A stretch of DNA of 64,000 nucleotides from Deltaproteobacteria bacterium (lineage in GTDB: Bacteria; Desulfobacterota; Desulfarculia; Adiutricales; Adiutricaceae). Made by a program: the position numbers and the translations under genes. The stretch is from contig JAISRZ010000083.1 of assembly GCA_031273455.1 (NCBI GenBank), positions 28,614 to 92,613 of the forward strand, in the 5' to 3' direction. The notes below the pieces were generated by a model that was not told the DNA's origin, searched no databases, and saw only the letters and a program-made list of their open reading frames with translations. Shown piece after piece: positions 48,388 to 58,560 of the stretch. The first letter of the stretch is position 1; every line of letters starts with the position of its first letter.

Positions 48388-50370
48388 TTAGGTATTACGT
48401 TTATTTAATTCGGCTAAAAAGTGGATGGCTTGAGCCTCTCCCCCCGCCGCGGCTTTCTCGAATAATTCCGTAGCCTTGACCAAGTCCTGGGGAACGCCCT
48501 GGCCATTTAAGTAACATTCCCCTAGATTGCACTGAGCTGTGGCGTGACCTTGCTCCGCGGCTTTCTCGAACAATTCCACGGCCTTGACCAAGTCCTGGGG
48601 AACGCCCTGGCCATTGGCGTAACACACTCCTAGATTGCTCTGGGCTACGGCGTTACCCCGCTCCGCGGCTTTCTCGAACCATTCCACGGTCTTGACCCAG
48701 TCCTGGGGAACACCCTGGCCATTTAAGTAACATACTCCTAGATTGTACTGGGCCTCGGCGAACCCTTGCTCCGCGGCTTTTTCGAACAATTCCACGGCCT
48801 TGACCAAGTCCTGGGGAACGCCCCGGCCATTTAAGTAACACGCTCCTAGATTGCTCTGGGCCGCGGCGCAAACAAGTTCCGCGGCTTTCTCGAACCATTC
48901 AATGGCCTTGGTAAAGTCCTGGGGAACACCCCGGCCTTTTAAGTAACACGCTCCTAGATTGCACTGGGCCAAGTCGTAACCTTGCTCCGCCGCTTTTTCG
49001 AACCATTCCGCGGCCTTGACCAAGTCCTTGGGAGCTCCCTGGCCATTTAAGTAACACGCTCCTAGATTGCTCTGGGCCGCGGCGAACCCCCGCTCCGCCG
49101 CCTTCTCGTACCATTTCACGGCCTTGACCAAGTCCTGGGGAGCGCCATGGCCATTTACGTAACATACTCCTAGATTGTACTGGGCTTCGGCGTAACCTTG
49201 CCCCGCGGCTTTCTCGAACCATTTAATGGCCTTGACCAAGTCCTGGGGAGCGCCCAGGCCATTTAAGTAATAGGCCCCTAGTTCGCACTGGGCTACGGGG
49301 TAACCTCGCTCCGCGGCTTTCTCGAACCATTCAATGGCCTTGACCAAGTCCTGGGGAACGCCCTGGCCATTGGCGTAACACGCTCCTAGATTGTACTGGG
49401 CCGCGGGGTGACCTTGCTCCGCGGCTTTCTCGAACCATTCCACGGCCTTGACCAAGTCCTGGGGAACGCCCCGGCCATTGAAGTAACATTCCCCTAGAGC
49501 GCCCTGGGCCGCGTCGTAACCTTGGGCCGCCGCCTTCTCGAACCATTCCGCGCCCTTGACCAAATCTTGGGGAACGCCCTGGCCTTTTACGTAACATACT
49601 CCTAGAGCGCCCTGGGCCACGGCGTAATCTTGCGACGCCGCTTTCTCGAACCATTCAATGGCCTTAACAAAGTCCTTGGGAAGGCCACGGCCATTTACGT
49701 AACATTCCCCTAGAAAGCACTGGGCTTCGGCGTTATCCTGCGCCGCCGCTTTCTTGAGCCATTGAACGGCCTTGACATAGTTCTTGGGAACGCCGCGGCC
49801 ATTGGCGTAACATAGCCCTAGATTGCCCTGGGCCGCGGCGAACCCTCGCTCCGCGGCTTTCTTAAACCATTTCGCGGCCTTGACATAGTCCTTGGGAACG
49901 CCGCGGCCAGTGAGGTAATATACACCTAGATCGCCCTGGGCCGCGGCGACCCCTTGCTCCGCGGCTTTCTTGAACCATTTCGCGGCCTTGACATAGTCCA
50001 GGGGAACGCCTTGGTCAATTGAGTGACTGACCCCTAGAGCGTACTGGGCCTCGGCGAGACCTTGCTCCGCCGCCTTCTCGAACCATTCCGCGGCCTTGAC
50101 CAAGTCCTTGGGAACACCCTGGCCAGTGAAGTAACAGACCCCTAGAGCGTTCTGAGCTTCGGCGTTACCCCGCTCCGCCGCTTTCTCGAACCATCGCGCC
50201 GCTTCGGCCACCTCGGCCTGGACAAATTCTCTATTAAAAAATAAGAGGCCAAGTTGGAATTGAGCTTCAATATCCCCTCGTTTCGCTAAAACCAACAATT
50301 TGTCAGGCGATATAGAAACTAATTTGGTATTTAACCTAAGTATGTCCAGAAATTCGGTTTTAATCGCCAC
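48388..50370 (-). CDS. Large Sel1-repeat protein (~17 near-identical 36-aa repeats)
   Basis: Consensus 'AVEWFEKAAEQGxAxAQxNLGxCYxNGxGVPQDLVK' repeated with 36-aa/108-bp period. Confidence 0.95.
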   Translation of the reverse strand: MAIKTEFLDILRLNTKLVSISPDKLLVLAKRGDIEAQFQLGLLFFNREFVQAEVAEAARWFEKAAERGNAEAQNALGVCYFTGQGVPKDLVKAAEWFEKAAEQGLAEAQYALGVSHSIDQGVPLDYVKAAKWFKKAAEQGVAAAQGDLGVYYLTGRGVPKDYVKAAKWFKKAAERGFAAAQGNLGLCYANGRGVPKNYVKAVQWLKKAAAQDNAEAQCFLGECYVNGRGLPKDFVKAIEWFEKAASQDYAVAQGALGVCYVKGQGVPQDLVKGAEWFEKAAAQGYDAAQGALGECYFNGRGVPQDLVKAVEWFEKAAEQGHPAAQYNLGACYANGQGVPQDLVKAIEWFEKAAERGYPVAQCELGAYYLNGLGAPQDLVKAIKWFEKAAGQGYAEAQYNLGVCYVNGHGAPQDLVKAVKWYEKAAERGFAAAQSNLGACYLNGQGAPKDLVKAAEWFEKAAEQGYDLAQCNLGACYLKGRGVPQDFTKAIEWFEKAAELVCAAAQSNLGACYLNGRGVPQDLVKAVELFEKAAEQGFAEAQYNLGVCYLNGQGVPQDWVKTVEWFEKAAERGNAVAQSNLGVCYANGQGVPQDLVKAVELFEKAAEQGHATAQCNLGECYLNGQGVPQDLVKATELFEKAAAGGEAQAIHFLAELNKRNT

Positions 50371-50695
50371 GACTTGTCCTTTTAATTATATAAAAATATT
50401 AAGAATATATAAAAATTTTAATATTACGTTACTGTATAAAATTAAAACAATTATTTGAATATATACAACGATACGCGCTAAAGTCGCAATAATTAGGTTA
50501 TTATTAAGGGTTATAAACTAAAGCTAGTGGGTATGGGGCCTCTGAGTGTCTCGCAACAGTGTCTCGGAACAAGGTTCCAGCCACAACATCGGACATTCAA
50601 TTGGCGCGTTTAAGGATGGCGCCGTATAAAGAAGTTCCCGTCAACGAAAAAGATCGTTAAAAGTTCCCCTGAACGCTATATCCATCAATATATTA

Positions 50696-51382
50696 TCAAT
50701 CTTTAAACCAATCCACGACACTCTGAAGGCCATCCAAAGCTGAATCGACTCTCTCCACCGCTCCAAGAACGCTATTACTGACAGATTCAGCGGCGTTAAT
50801 AGCCTGAGCTAACTTTTTTTCCACAGGCGAACATTCAATATCGCCTATCGCCTTAGCCGCTTTGAGGGCTAAGGTCGCGGTCGACCCCAAAGGATTTGAT
50901 AAAGGGTTTGAAATAAGAGTTGAAAAAGGACTGTATTTATCTATTAAATTCTGTAATGTTTCAGACATTGTAGAATTATTATTCATTATGTCCGCAAAAT
51001 ATGGCTCGAATTTAAAAAAAGGAACAAGCTTAGGGTTTAACATAGAAGCGGCGAATAAAACTTGATCGCTTTCAGAGAGTCCATCTATACACCAGTTGCA
51101 GAAATGTTCGCGATTATTGAAAACAAGATTATACTTGTCTTCGCAAACCCGCGTCAAAGCTCTAACAATAACCTCTTTGGGGTGGCGCTTCGCTTTTGGG
51201 TGTTTAACAATTTCTACCGCGCTATTGTCACAAAAAGTATCGTAATCTGTTATACTTACGCCTTCTTTAAGATAATGAACGACTTTATTGTTGCCCAAAT
51301 AGATTCCATGATGCGTATATAATATACGCTCCGCTTTAAGGTGGTCAGCCGGGGAGAACAGCTTGTCCGCGTTTATGGTCAT
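50696..51382 (-). CDS. LRAT/H-REV107-like (NlpC/P60 superfamily) protein
   Basis: 'RILYTHHGIYLGNNKVVHYLKEG' and 'YNLVFNNREHFCNWC' blocks. Confidence 0.8.
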   Translation of the reverse strand: MTINADKLFSPADHLKAERILYTHHGIYLGNNKVVHYLKEGVSITDYDTFCDNSAVEIVKHPKAKRHPKEVIVRALTRVCEDKYNLVFNNREHFCNWCIDGLSESDQVLFAASMLNPKLVPFFKFEPYFADIMNNNSTMSETLQNLIDKYSPFSTLISNPLSNPLGSTATLALKAAKAIGDIECSPVEKKLAQAINAAESVSNSVLGAVERVDSALDGLQSVVDWFKD

Positions 51383-51731
51383 GAGATCAACCTTTAAATC
51401 TATAATATATATAGAGACTATTATGATATAATTTATTTTAAAAGTTGAATATGATAAAAAAATCAGTTTTCGCCCTTAGTGACCCAAATTCCAACGGCTC
51501 AACCCTGGCCAAACAAACTGTGGCTAGACAAACCCTGGCCAAACGGCGCCCTTAAAAAATATCCTTCATTTTAAAAAGACAAAAGTGGTTTCTCAAGATA
51601 TATTCTTTAAGTAAAACACCACTTAATATATATCTTTAGTCATCAAGAGTATTTTAATAAGGCTAAAAAACAGAGCTTAAGGCTCTTTTACGTTAGCCCC
51701 AGTTGTCTTAAAACCTGTCATAAAGCCGGTC

Positions 51732-53144
51732 TTAAAGGAGAGTATCCATCCACCTTTTAAGCCGCGTCCAGGTTCCCGAATGGAAACCAATGATGTTCGG
51801 GCCACAGTCTTCCCAGCGTTTAATAGTTCCCGGGACCACTCTGACGTTACTGGACAGTTCCTCAACGGATAAGCCAGCGAAGAGTCTTAAGTCCCGGACG
51901 TTATCGCCCGAGAGGTTGAAATCACTACGCTTGACAAGAGCCTGAAGCTCAGGAGCTAGCGTGGCTTTGGCCTTAGAAGAGCCAATGGCTTTAGAGCCAT
52001 GGCCGTTACCGGGTCGATTGGTTTTCCCGGCCTTAGAAGGTTGGCTGGTTTCCTCCCTTAAAGAAGCTTGAGGGTTTTGGGCTGGGCCGCTTTGGGACTT
52101 TTTTTCCTCAATAGCGGCGCTTAAAGCTACAAGCCGGGACAGGGCGATTTCCAGGGGCGAACCGTTTTTCGCTGGTGGCGCGTCGGCGCGCTCCAAGGGC
52201 TCGGCGGTGAGGGCTTTAGTCGGTTGGGGCTCGGGGGCCTTCATAGGCCGTTTCGCCGCCATGGTCGGTTGGGGCTCGGGGGTCTTCACCGACCGTTTAG
52301 CCGTTAAGGTCGGTTGGGGCTCGGGGGTCTTCATAGGCCGTTTAGCCGTTTTGGCCGGTTGGGGCTCTGGAGCCGCCTCAACCTTAGCCACCGTCTTTAA
52401 GGCCCGAGTCTTGGGGGCCTTGGGGGTCGGCTCGTCCGCGTCGTCCACCTCAATCCCAAAGATGGCCCCGAGATCGCCTTCCAAAGCGTCTTCGCTATCC
52501 GCCTGACCCAAAAGGGCCTCAACGGAGGCTTCGGAGAAGAGATCGCTCGGCTCAACCCCTCTTAAGAGGAACAACAATTCCGGGTTGGTGTCTAGCCGGT
52601 GGCCCACGCCGTATAAGACCGCGGCCACGTGCTTACACAGAATGGCACAGTCCGGGCACGAGCAGGTGTAAGTGATCTCGTTTCGGCGGGGGAACATGCC
52701 ATCCTGGGGGTGACAGAGCGTCTCCAGGACTTTGGGTGACAGTTGACCCTTTAAGAGATCCAAGACCGTGGAGATTAGACCCGCGCAGCGGCCTTTGATG
52801 TCCGCGAAACGGCTCTCGCTTAAAGGGGTCACCTTAACCACGATGTTGTAAAAGTCGCTGCCCGCCACCACGGCCTCGATTTGGCCCTTTTGGATGTCCA
52901 AGTCGAGAATGGAGCCGTTCCGGGCGTAGGTCCGCCCCCGGGGCAAGCGGTTGTCGAAATCGGCCATGCCCTCAAAGTGGTCCAGCCATCTTTTGCCCCA
53001 AAAGGTCTTGGCGATGGTCCGGCCCTCAATGGACACCGGCTTTAAGTCTTGGTGGGATTTGAGGTACTTGCTCTTATCGACCTTGGGCCGATAAGTGAAA
53101 TAACCGCCCCCCCAACTGGAGGAGGATCTTCTCCGACCGTACAT
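51732..53144 (-). CDS. SWIM zinc-finger protein with repetitive linker and C-terminal HTH-like segment
   Basis: 'YTCSCPDCAILCKHVAAVLYGVG' SWIM (CxC...CxH); C-term 'NVRDLRLFAGLSVEELSSNVRVVPGTIKRWE'. Confidence 0.9.
   Translation of the reverse strand: MYGRRRSSSSWGGGYFTYRPKVDKSKYLKSHQDLKPVSIEGRTIAKTFWGKRWLDHFEGMADFDNRLPRGRTYARNGSILDLDIQKGQIEAVVAGSDFYNIVVKVTPLSESRFADIKGRCAGLISTVLDLLKGQLSPKVLETLCHPQDGMFPRRNEITYTCSCPDCAILCKHVAAVLYGVGHRLDTNPELLFLLRGVEPSDLFSEASVEALLGQADSEDALEGDLGAIFGIEVDDADEPTPKAPKTRALKTVAKVEAAPEPQPAKTAKRPMKTPEPQPTLTAKRSVKTPEPQPTMAAKRPMKAPEPQPTKALTAEPLERADAPPAKNGSPLEIALSRLVALSAAIEEKKSQSGPAQNPQASLREETSQPSKAGKTNRPGNGHGSKAIGSSKAKATLAPELQALVKRSDFNLSGDNVRDLRLFAGLSVEELSSNVRVVPGTIKRWEDCGPNIIGFHSGTWTRLKRWMDTLL
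52212..52375. repeat. 45-bp (15-aa) tandem repeat within SWIM gene
   Basis: cggttggggctc at 52221, 52266, 52311, 52356. Confidence 0.9.
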
Positions 53145-53161
53145 AGTTGACTCCTAACTGG

Positions 53162-55819
53162 TTAGAGTTTCGCCCGTTCTAGATCTAAGCTCACGACCTT
53201 AATCAAAGCCTCATCGCTGAGCTTAGTCAGATCTCTTTCTTGACCGCCGCCTAAAACCTCTTCGGCCAGTTCCCTTTTACTGGCTAAAAGCTCGTCAATC
53301 TTTTCCTCTAAAGTCCCCCGGGTGACGCACTTATGGACAATGACCGTCTTGTCCTGGCCAATGCGGTAAGCCCGATCCGTGGCCTGGTCCTCGACCGCCG
53401 GGTTCCACCAGCGGTCAAAGTGGATGACCTGCCCAGCGGCGGTTAAGTTAAGGCCCGAGCCCCCGGCCTTAAGCGACAAAATCAAAAAAGGCGGGCCATT
53501 GGGGTCTTGAAAGGTCGAGACAATATCTTGCCGTTGACCGACTTTGGTGCCCCCATGAAAAATGAGCCCCTCTCTCCCAAAGACCTTGGATAAGTGGTCA
53601 GCCAAAGGCGTTATGATCTCCCGAAACTGGGTGAAGACCAAAAGCCTTTCTTGTCGCTCGGCCATTTCTTGGCACAGCTCCACCAACCGTAAAAACTTCC
53701 CGCTCCGGTCCGGGCTCCAGTCCCCGTCCCCAGTCAACTGGGCTGGGTGGTTAATGACCTGCTTTAAGCGCATAAGGCTTTGAAGAACCAACCCTTTGCG
53801 CTTAAACTCGCTCATTTCGGATTTAATGGCGTTATCTAAAGCTTTACAAAGGTCCTCAACCACTTGGGAGTACAGTTTGACCTGCTCAGTGGTTAAAAAA
53901 CAGCCTAAATCCGTCTCAATTTTCTCCGGTAGATCGCTAATGATCTGACGGTCCGACTTTAACCGCCGCAAAAGGTAAGGCGCGACTAACCGCTTTAAGG
54001 GGGCGAAGGAAAGATCCCGAGCCCCTTCCGTCAACTTATTCTCCAAGCGACTGGCCACCGCGATAAACTTATCCAACGTACCCAATAACCCGGGGTTAAT
54101 AAAATCAAAGATCGACCATAAGTCAGTCAAGCGGTTCTCAATGGGCGTGCCGGTTAGAGCCAGACGCCCATGGGCTTTTAGCTTTCGGACGGCTAAACTC
54201 TGGGCGGAGCCGGGGTTTTTAATGGCCTGGGCTTCATCGATAATGGCCAAACGCCACTTATGGCTGGTGAAAAAGGTGGCTTTACGGGCGGCTAAGGCGT
54301 AGCTGGCGATGACCAGATCGTAGTTGGCCGTTAAATCTTGAGGGTTCTTTTCCCAGCGGGCCAACTGGTCTTTGGAGGTCTCGGAGGGGTGCCAGATGGC
54401 CACTTTTAAACTCGGGGCGAACTTGGCGGCTTCTTTCCGCCAGTTGGCCAGTAAGCTGGCCGGGGCCACCAACAAAGAGGCCCCTAAATCCGGTCGCCGG
54501 ACTTTATCGGCCAGAAGTAAGGCCAAAACCTGCATGGTCTTACCTAAACCCATGTCATCGGCTAAACAAGCCCCTAAACCTAGGCCAGTTAAAAAGGAGA
54601 GCCAGCCTAAGCCTTTCCTTTGGTAAGGCCGTAAAGTCGCTTTTAGCTCCTTGGGCTCCATTTCCGTTTTGGGGTCTTTTAGCTCGGCTAAAATCGTGGC
54701 CAAGGCCTCGCCAGCGATGGGCGAGACCCAAGGCCCGGTCTCCGGGATCTTAACCTTTTCTTTGTCGTTAAGCGGGACCCCGGCGAGTAAGCGCATGGCG
54801 TTAATAAAGCTTAACCCGGATAGTTTTTCGTTTTCCCGAGCCTCGCGCCAGTGGGCTAAGGCTTCGGACAGTTTATCGTGATCAACCTCTAACCACTGGC
54901 CTTTAAACAAAACCAACTTCTCGTCCGGGTTAGACAGTAACTCCGCGATCTCCTCGGGGCTAAGTAACGCGTCGCCCACCGCTAAACTGACGTCCCAGTC
55001 TAAAACGCCGTTTAAGCCAAAGATGGAGGACTGGTTAGAGCCAATAACCACCTGGACCCGGACATTGGGCTTTCGCCGCCACCAGTTGGGCACTTGGACC
55101 GTTAAGCCGCACTCCTCTAAGATCGGGATGTCGCTTAACAGCTCATAAGCTTTTTTGATGGTGAAGGTTAAGGGGCTAAAGATGGCTTTGGAGGTTAAGA
55201 GCCGCTCCACCCACTCTAGTTTTTCGGAGGCGACTTGGACTGGGGTTAGAAGGGTGGTTAAAGAGGAGAGGTCTTTTTCCGCGGAGTACAGTTTAATGGC
55301 CCGGTCCAAAGGTAAATGCCGGGCCCGGCCATCCGCGGCTAAGGAAGTCACGAAGGTGGCCATAAAGGCGAAGGGTCGCCGGTTATCGCTCTTGTTTTCG
55401 GCCAGATGGAAAGTCACCCGGCCAACCCGGCGCCAAGCTGGGGCTCGCTTGGCTAAAAACTTACCCAGATCCGGGCCCAGGTTAGCCGCGGTCCAGGCCA
55501 AGAGGTCATTCCAGATGTCCAATAAGGTCTCTGGGGACAGGTACTCGCCCCCCACCATGGGCGGGGCCCCGCGATAAAGGTCCTCTAAGATCCCGGCGGG
55601 CGGCGGGCTGAGCCGCCGGGCCATGGCCTCATCGGGCGCCCGGCACAAAGGGGTGACCAAGGTTTCGGCCACGGACCGCCAGAACCTAACCACCGGATCC
55701 CCGCTGGGGTGGCGTAAAGCGGCTAGGTCAAACAAATCCTCCCGCCAATCGTTTCGAGTCCCTTCCGCGAAAAGGAGGGTCTTAGCTGGGGTTAAAATGA
55801 CGGACGGGGCTGGTTCCAT
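53162..55819 (-). CDS. SNF2-family helicase paired with SWIM protein
   Basis: 'CLADDMGLGKTMQVLALLL', 'IIDEAQAIKN', 'LTGTPIENRLTDLWSIFDF', 'LSLKAGGSGLNLTAAGQVIHFDRWWNPAVEDQATDRAYRIGQ'. Confidence 0.95.
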   Translation of the reverse strand: MEPAPSVILTPAKTLLFAEGTRNDWREDLFDLAALRHPSGDPVVRFWRSVAETLVTPLCRAPDEAMARRLSPPPAGILEDLYRGAPPMVGGEYLSPETLLDIWNDLLAWTAANLGPDLGKFLAKRAPAWRRVGRVTFHLAENKSDNRRPFAFMATFVTSLAADGRARHLPLDRAIKLYSAEKDLSSLTTLLTPVQVASEKLEWVERLLTSKAIFSPLTFTIKKAYELLSDIPILEECGLTVQVPNWWRRKPNVRVQVVIGSNQSSIFGLNGVLDWDVSLAVGDALLSPEEIAELLSNPDEKLVLFKGQWLEVDHDKLSEALAHWREARENEKLSGLSFINAMRLLAGVPLNDKEKVKIPETGPWVSPIAGEALATILAELKDPKTEMEPKELKATLRPYQRKGLGWLSFLTGLGLGACLADDMGLGKTMQVLALLLADKVRRPDLGASLLVAPASLLANWRKEAAKFAPSLKVAIWHPSETSKDQLARWEKNPQDLTANYDLVIASYALAARKATFFTSHKWRLAIIDEAQAIKNPGSAQSLAVRKLKAHGRLALTGTPIENRLTDLWSIFDFINPGLLGTLDKFIAVASRLENKLTEGARDLSFAPLKRLVAPYLLRRLKSDRQIISDLPEKIETDLGCFLTTEQVKLYSQVVEDLCKALDNAIKSEMSEFKRKGLVLQSLMRLKQVINHPAQLTGDGDWSPDRSGKFLRLVELCQEMAERQERLLVFTQFREIITPLADHLSKVFGREGLIFHGGTKVGQRQDIVSTFQDPNGPPFLILSLKAGGSGLNLTAAGQVIHFDRWWNPAVEDQATDRAYRIGQDKTVIVHKCVTRGTLEEKIDELLASKRELAEEVLGGGQERDLTKLSDEALIKVVSLDLERAKL

Positions 55820-56493
55820 AAATCTAAAGAGTTATCCTTACTAAGTTTTTGGCTTACTTTACAATGAAAAAGCTGAGCTTTTAAGACGTGGTCTAGCCCT
55901 TAAGGCTTTTGGGTTAGGTTAAGGCGTGACGATCTAACGGAAATATACGCCAATAAGCCTCACGTCAAAAAAAGACAAGATAAAACTTATTATAACAACC
56001 ATAAAAGAAAAGTCAAGTCCTTTAAACTATGACTAATAGACTAGCTATTTTAGCTGGGCGCTATGGGGCTTTAGGTTAGCTAAAAGGCCGACTATCGCCC
56101 TTTTTAGGCCGTTTTTTAATCTGCCGGGGCCACACACAAGGGTTAAGACAAGTTTAGAGCCTAAAGGGGCCTTTAAGGCCCCTTAACGGGGCGATAGACC
56201 AACCCTTTAGGTCTCAGCTAAGCGGAGGATTTCTGGAGCTAAGGAATTTTTGGAGAAGCTCCCTCCCCTTTTGGGGCCCGTGGTTAAAGGCCAGAAAAAT
56301 ACCGGCCCCGCGAAAATCAGATTGGAAGGCGCTTAAAATTGTGGCCTTAACTTAAAATATATGGTAATTAAGGTATGTTTTAGGTTAAAAATAGTCTCGG
56401 CCAGCTCTTTTAGGTGGACTCGCCCCCTCCCTGCGGCTTTATAAGCCACCGCCTTAAGCGCGCTTTTAAGGCCGCCTAACTTATCGGAAGTGA

Positions 56494-57243
56494 TTGATGA
56501 TCCCTTTTAAAAAAGTTTTTTTGCTAGTTTTGTCCTTGGGCCTACTCCTTAGCTCTTCTCTAGCCCAGGCCGATGAGCCAGGCTATTTGCCGAAGGGGAG
56601 CCAACCGGATCCCACCGTGTTTTTAGACCCGCCCCCAGAGTTTGACAGCGTCCTTTTCGCCGAGGATCTTAGGCTCCACTACCTAACTAAACCCTTAAAA
56701 GGCGGGCCCCGCTGGCGGCGAGCCACCCGGGACGCGGTCTATCAAAACAAGTTGCCCGAGTATCTATCTGATATCTTAGGGGTAAACTTGACCCCGAAAA
56801 ACGCCCCCAAGACCTTTAAGTTACTCAATCGGGCCGCGGTGGACCTGGGGACCGCCAACTCCACGATTAAAGATCGTTATCAGCGCTTACGGCCCTACGC
56901 CTTCTTTAACCTACCTAAAGGCTCTTCCTGCGACCCTCGGGAAGAATTCCTGGAGCGAGATCACTCCTACCCTTCGGGGCACAGCGCCGTGGGTTATGGC
57001 CAGGCCTTAATCTTCGCCGGTATGTTTCCGGATAAACAAAACGAGTTTATCTTAGCTGGCCGGGAATACGGCCACTCCCGGGTCATCTGTGGGGTCCACT
57101 GGAAAAGCGACGTGGAGGCGGGCCAAGTGGTCTCCGGGGCGGTCATAACGCGTCTTTATGGCCAACCGGAGTTTCAAAAGGACCTGGCCGCGGCTAAAGA
57201 TGAGCTAACGGCCCTAGTCGCGGCGAAAAAAAAGAAACCTTAG
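56494..57243 (+). CDS. Class A (PhoN-type) acid phosphatase, PAP2 superfamily
   Basis: Signal peptide; 'KDRYQRLRP', 'SYPSGHSAVGYG', 'SRVICGVHWKSDVEAG'. Confidence 0.9.
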   Translation: MMIPFKKVFLLVLSLGLLLSSSLAQADEPGYLPKGSQPDPTVFLDPPPEFDSVLFAEDLRLHYLTKPLKGGPRWRRATRDAVYQNKLPEYLSDILGVNLTPKNAPKTFKLLNRAAVDLGTANSTIKDRYQRLRPYAFFNLPKGSSCDPREEFLERDHSYPSGHSAVGYGQALIFAGMFPDKQNEFILAGREYGHSRVICGVHWKSDVEAGQVVSGAVITRLYGQPEFQKDLAAAKDELTALVAAKKKKP

Positions 57244-58560
57244 CTTAAAAAATTGACCCCCAAAAAAATATTTTTTCCTTTTTTCTGATCATACGGATCG
57301 TTCGCTAGTCCATAACTATTAGCTCTTTTAGTTAGTCTAGTTTCGGGCCCCAAAAAAGGCCGGGATAGATATAGTTAAGTCTTAACGGAAAAAATAGCCC
57401 TGAGGTTAAATTCGCTCGAACTGACGGCCTAAATAGGCCCCCCGCTTCATCAAGACCGCTCAAAAGCGCCGTTCGCTAGGCCATAACTAATGGTCGCCTC
57501 ACCTGTAAAGGGTAGATGCGCGTTAGGTTAAAGAAATTTACCGGAACATATTAAACTCACTTTAGGGTTATTAGGCAAGTTTAAGGCTGGTAAACCGCGG
57601 ATATAGTTAGAACTGTCAATAGTTTTCCTCAAGTTGATTATGGTTTTAAGGAAAATACAAAAGGCAAAATTAAATAATTTACGCTATTATTAATAGCTTA
57701 AAAGGTTCCCATCGCTTAAAGACAGAAGTCTTTTAGAAGTTTTGAGCCTAGGGATATGGTTTTCTCTCTTAATCAATAATTATCTTCTTTACCCCGCGAT
57801 TCCTCATCGTTCGTAGTTTTTCCCGCGATTTTTGACCCCATTTTCTGGACTGGCTTTATGGTTCAATAAAGCGGTATCATAGGGAAAACATAGCTAATCC
57901 AGAGCTTGTTAGGTTTCCCGAGATCTGGTTTTAACTGGATCAAAGCGGGAAAGCCTTAGGTGATCAACTAATGACGCGGATTACCCTCTGGGGAAATAAT
58001 AAAACTATCATATTTTATTTATTGCAATAATTACGGTAAGTTTTCCGAAACAATCGGCCCTTAAAAATTTTACTCGCCTATTTAACTACGTAATTATCAT
58101 ATTTTTAACCATAATAAAGATTCAAAAAATCAACTTTAAGAAGGTAAATTAGAGTTTATTTGAGAAAAAAGTAATTTACCGAATTTTACCTTAGTTTGGC
58201 TACGACATTATTGAAAAATATTTTTTGAATCGTAACTTAAAGCGATCTAGAAAAATAGCCCCGGATAATTAAATTTCCCAACGAAATAGCTCGCCTCCGT
58301 CTTTAATAAAAGACGGTTTTACGTAAAAAAAGTTCTTGCCACTTAATAACAAACCCTCTACAATATTCTACAGACCAAAATATAGGTAAGCGAATAGCCA
58401 ATCATTTAAGCTCAACGCTATTTTTGTCTGTCAAAACTTCCTCAAAAAAAGCCCTTAAGGCCTAAGGGCCGTAGTCTTTATCGCGTCGCTATTGGTTTTT
58501 ATTTTTGACCCTAAATTTATTAGGATCTTTTGGGTTTATTGTTCCACGCCTCTATGAATT

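Noticed and set aside
48388-50370. Regular 108-bp repeats suggestive of a CRISPR-like array
   Set aside because: Repeats are coding Sel1 units in one open frame, without conserved short repeats plus unique spacers
57241-58560. Long intergenic stretch before the hybrid kinase as possible ncRNA
   Set aside because: No conserved RNA motif recognised; short similar segments (gttcgctagnccataact) are too weak to call
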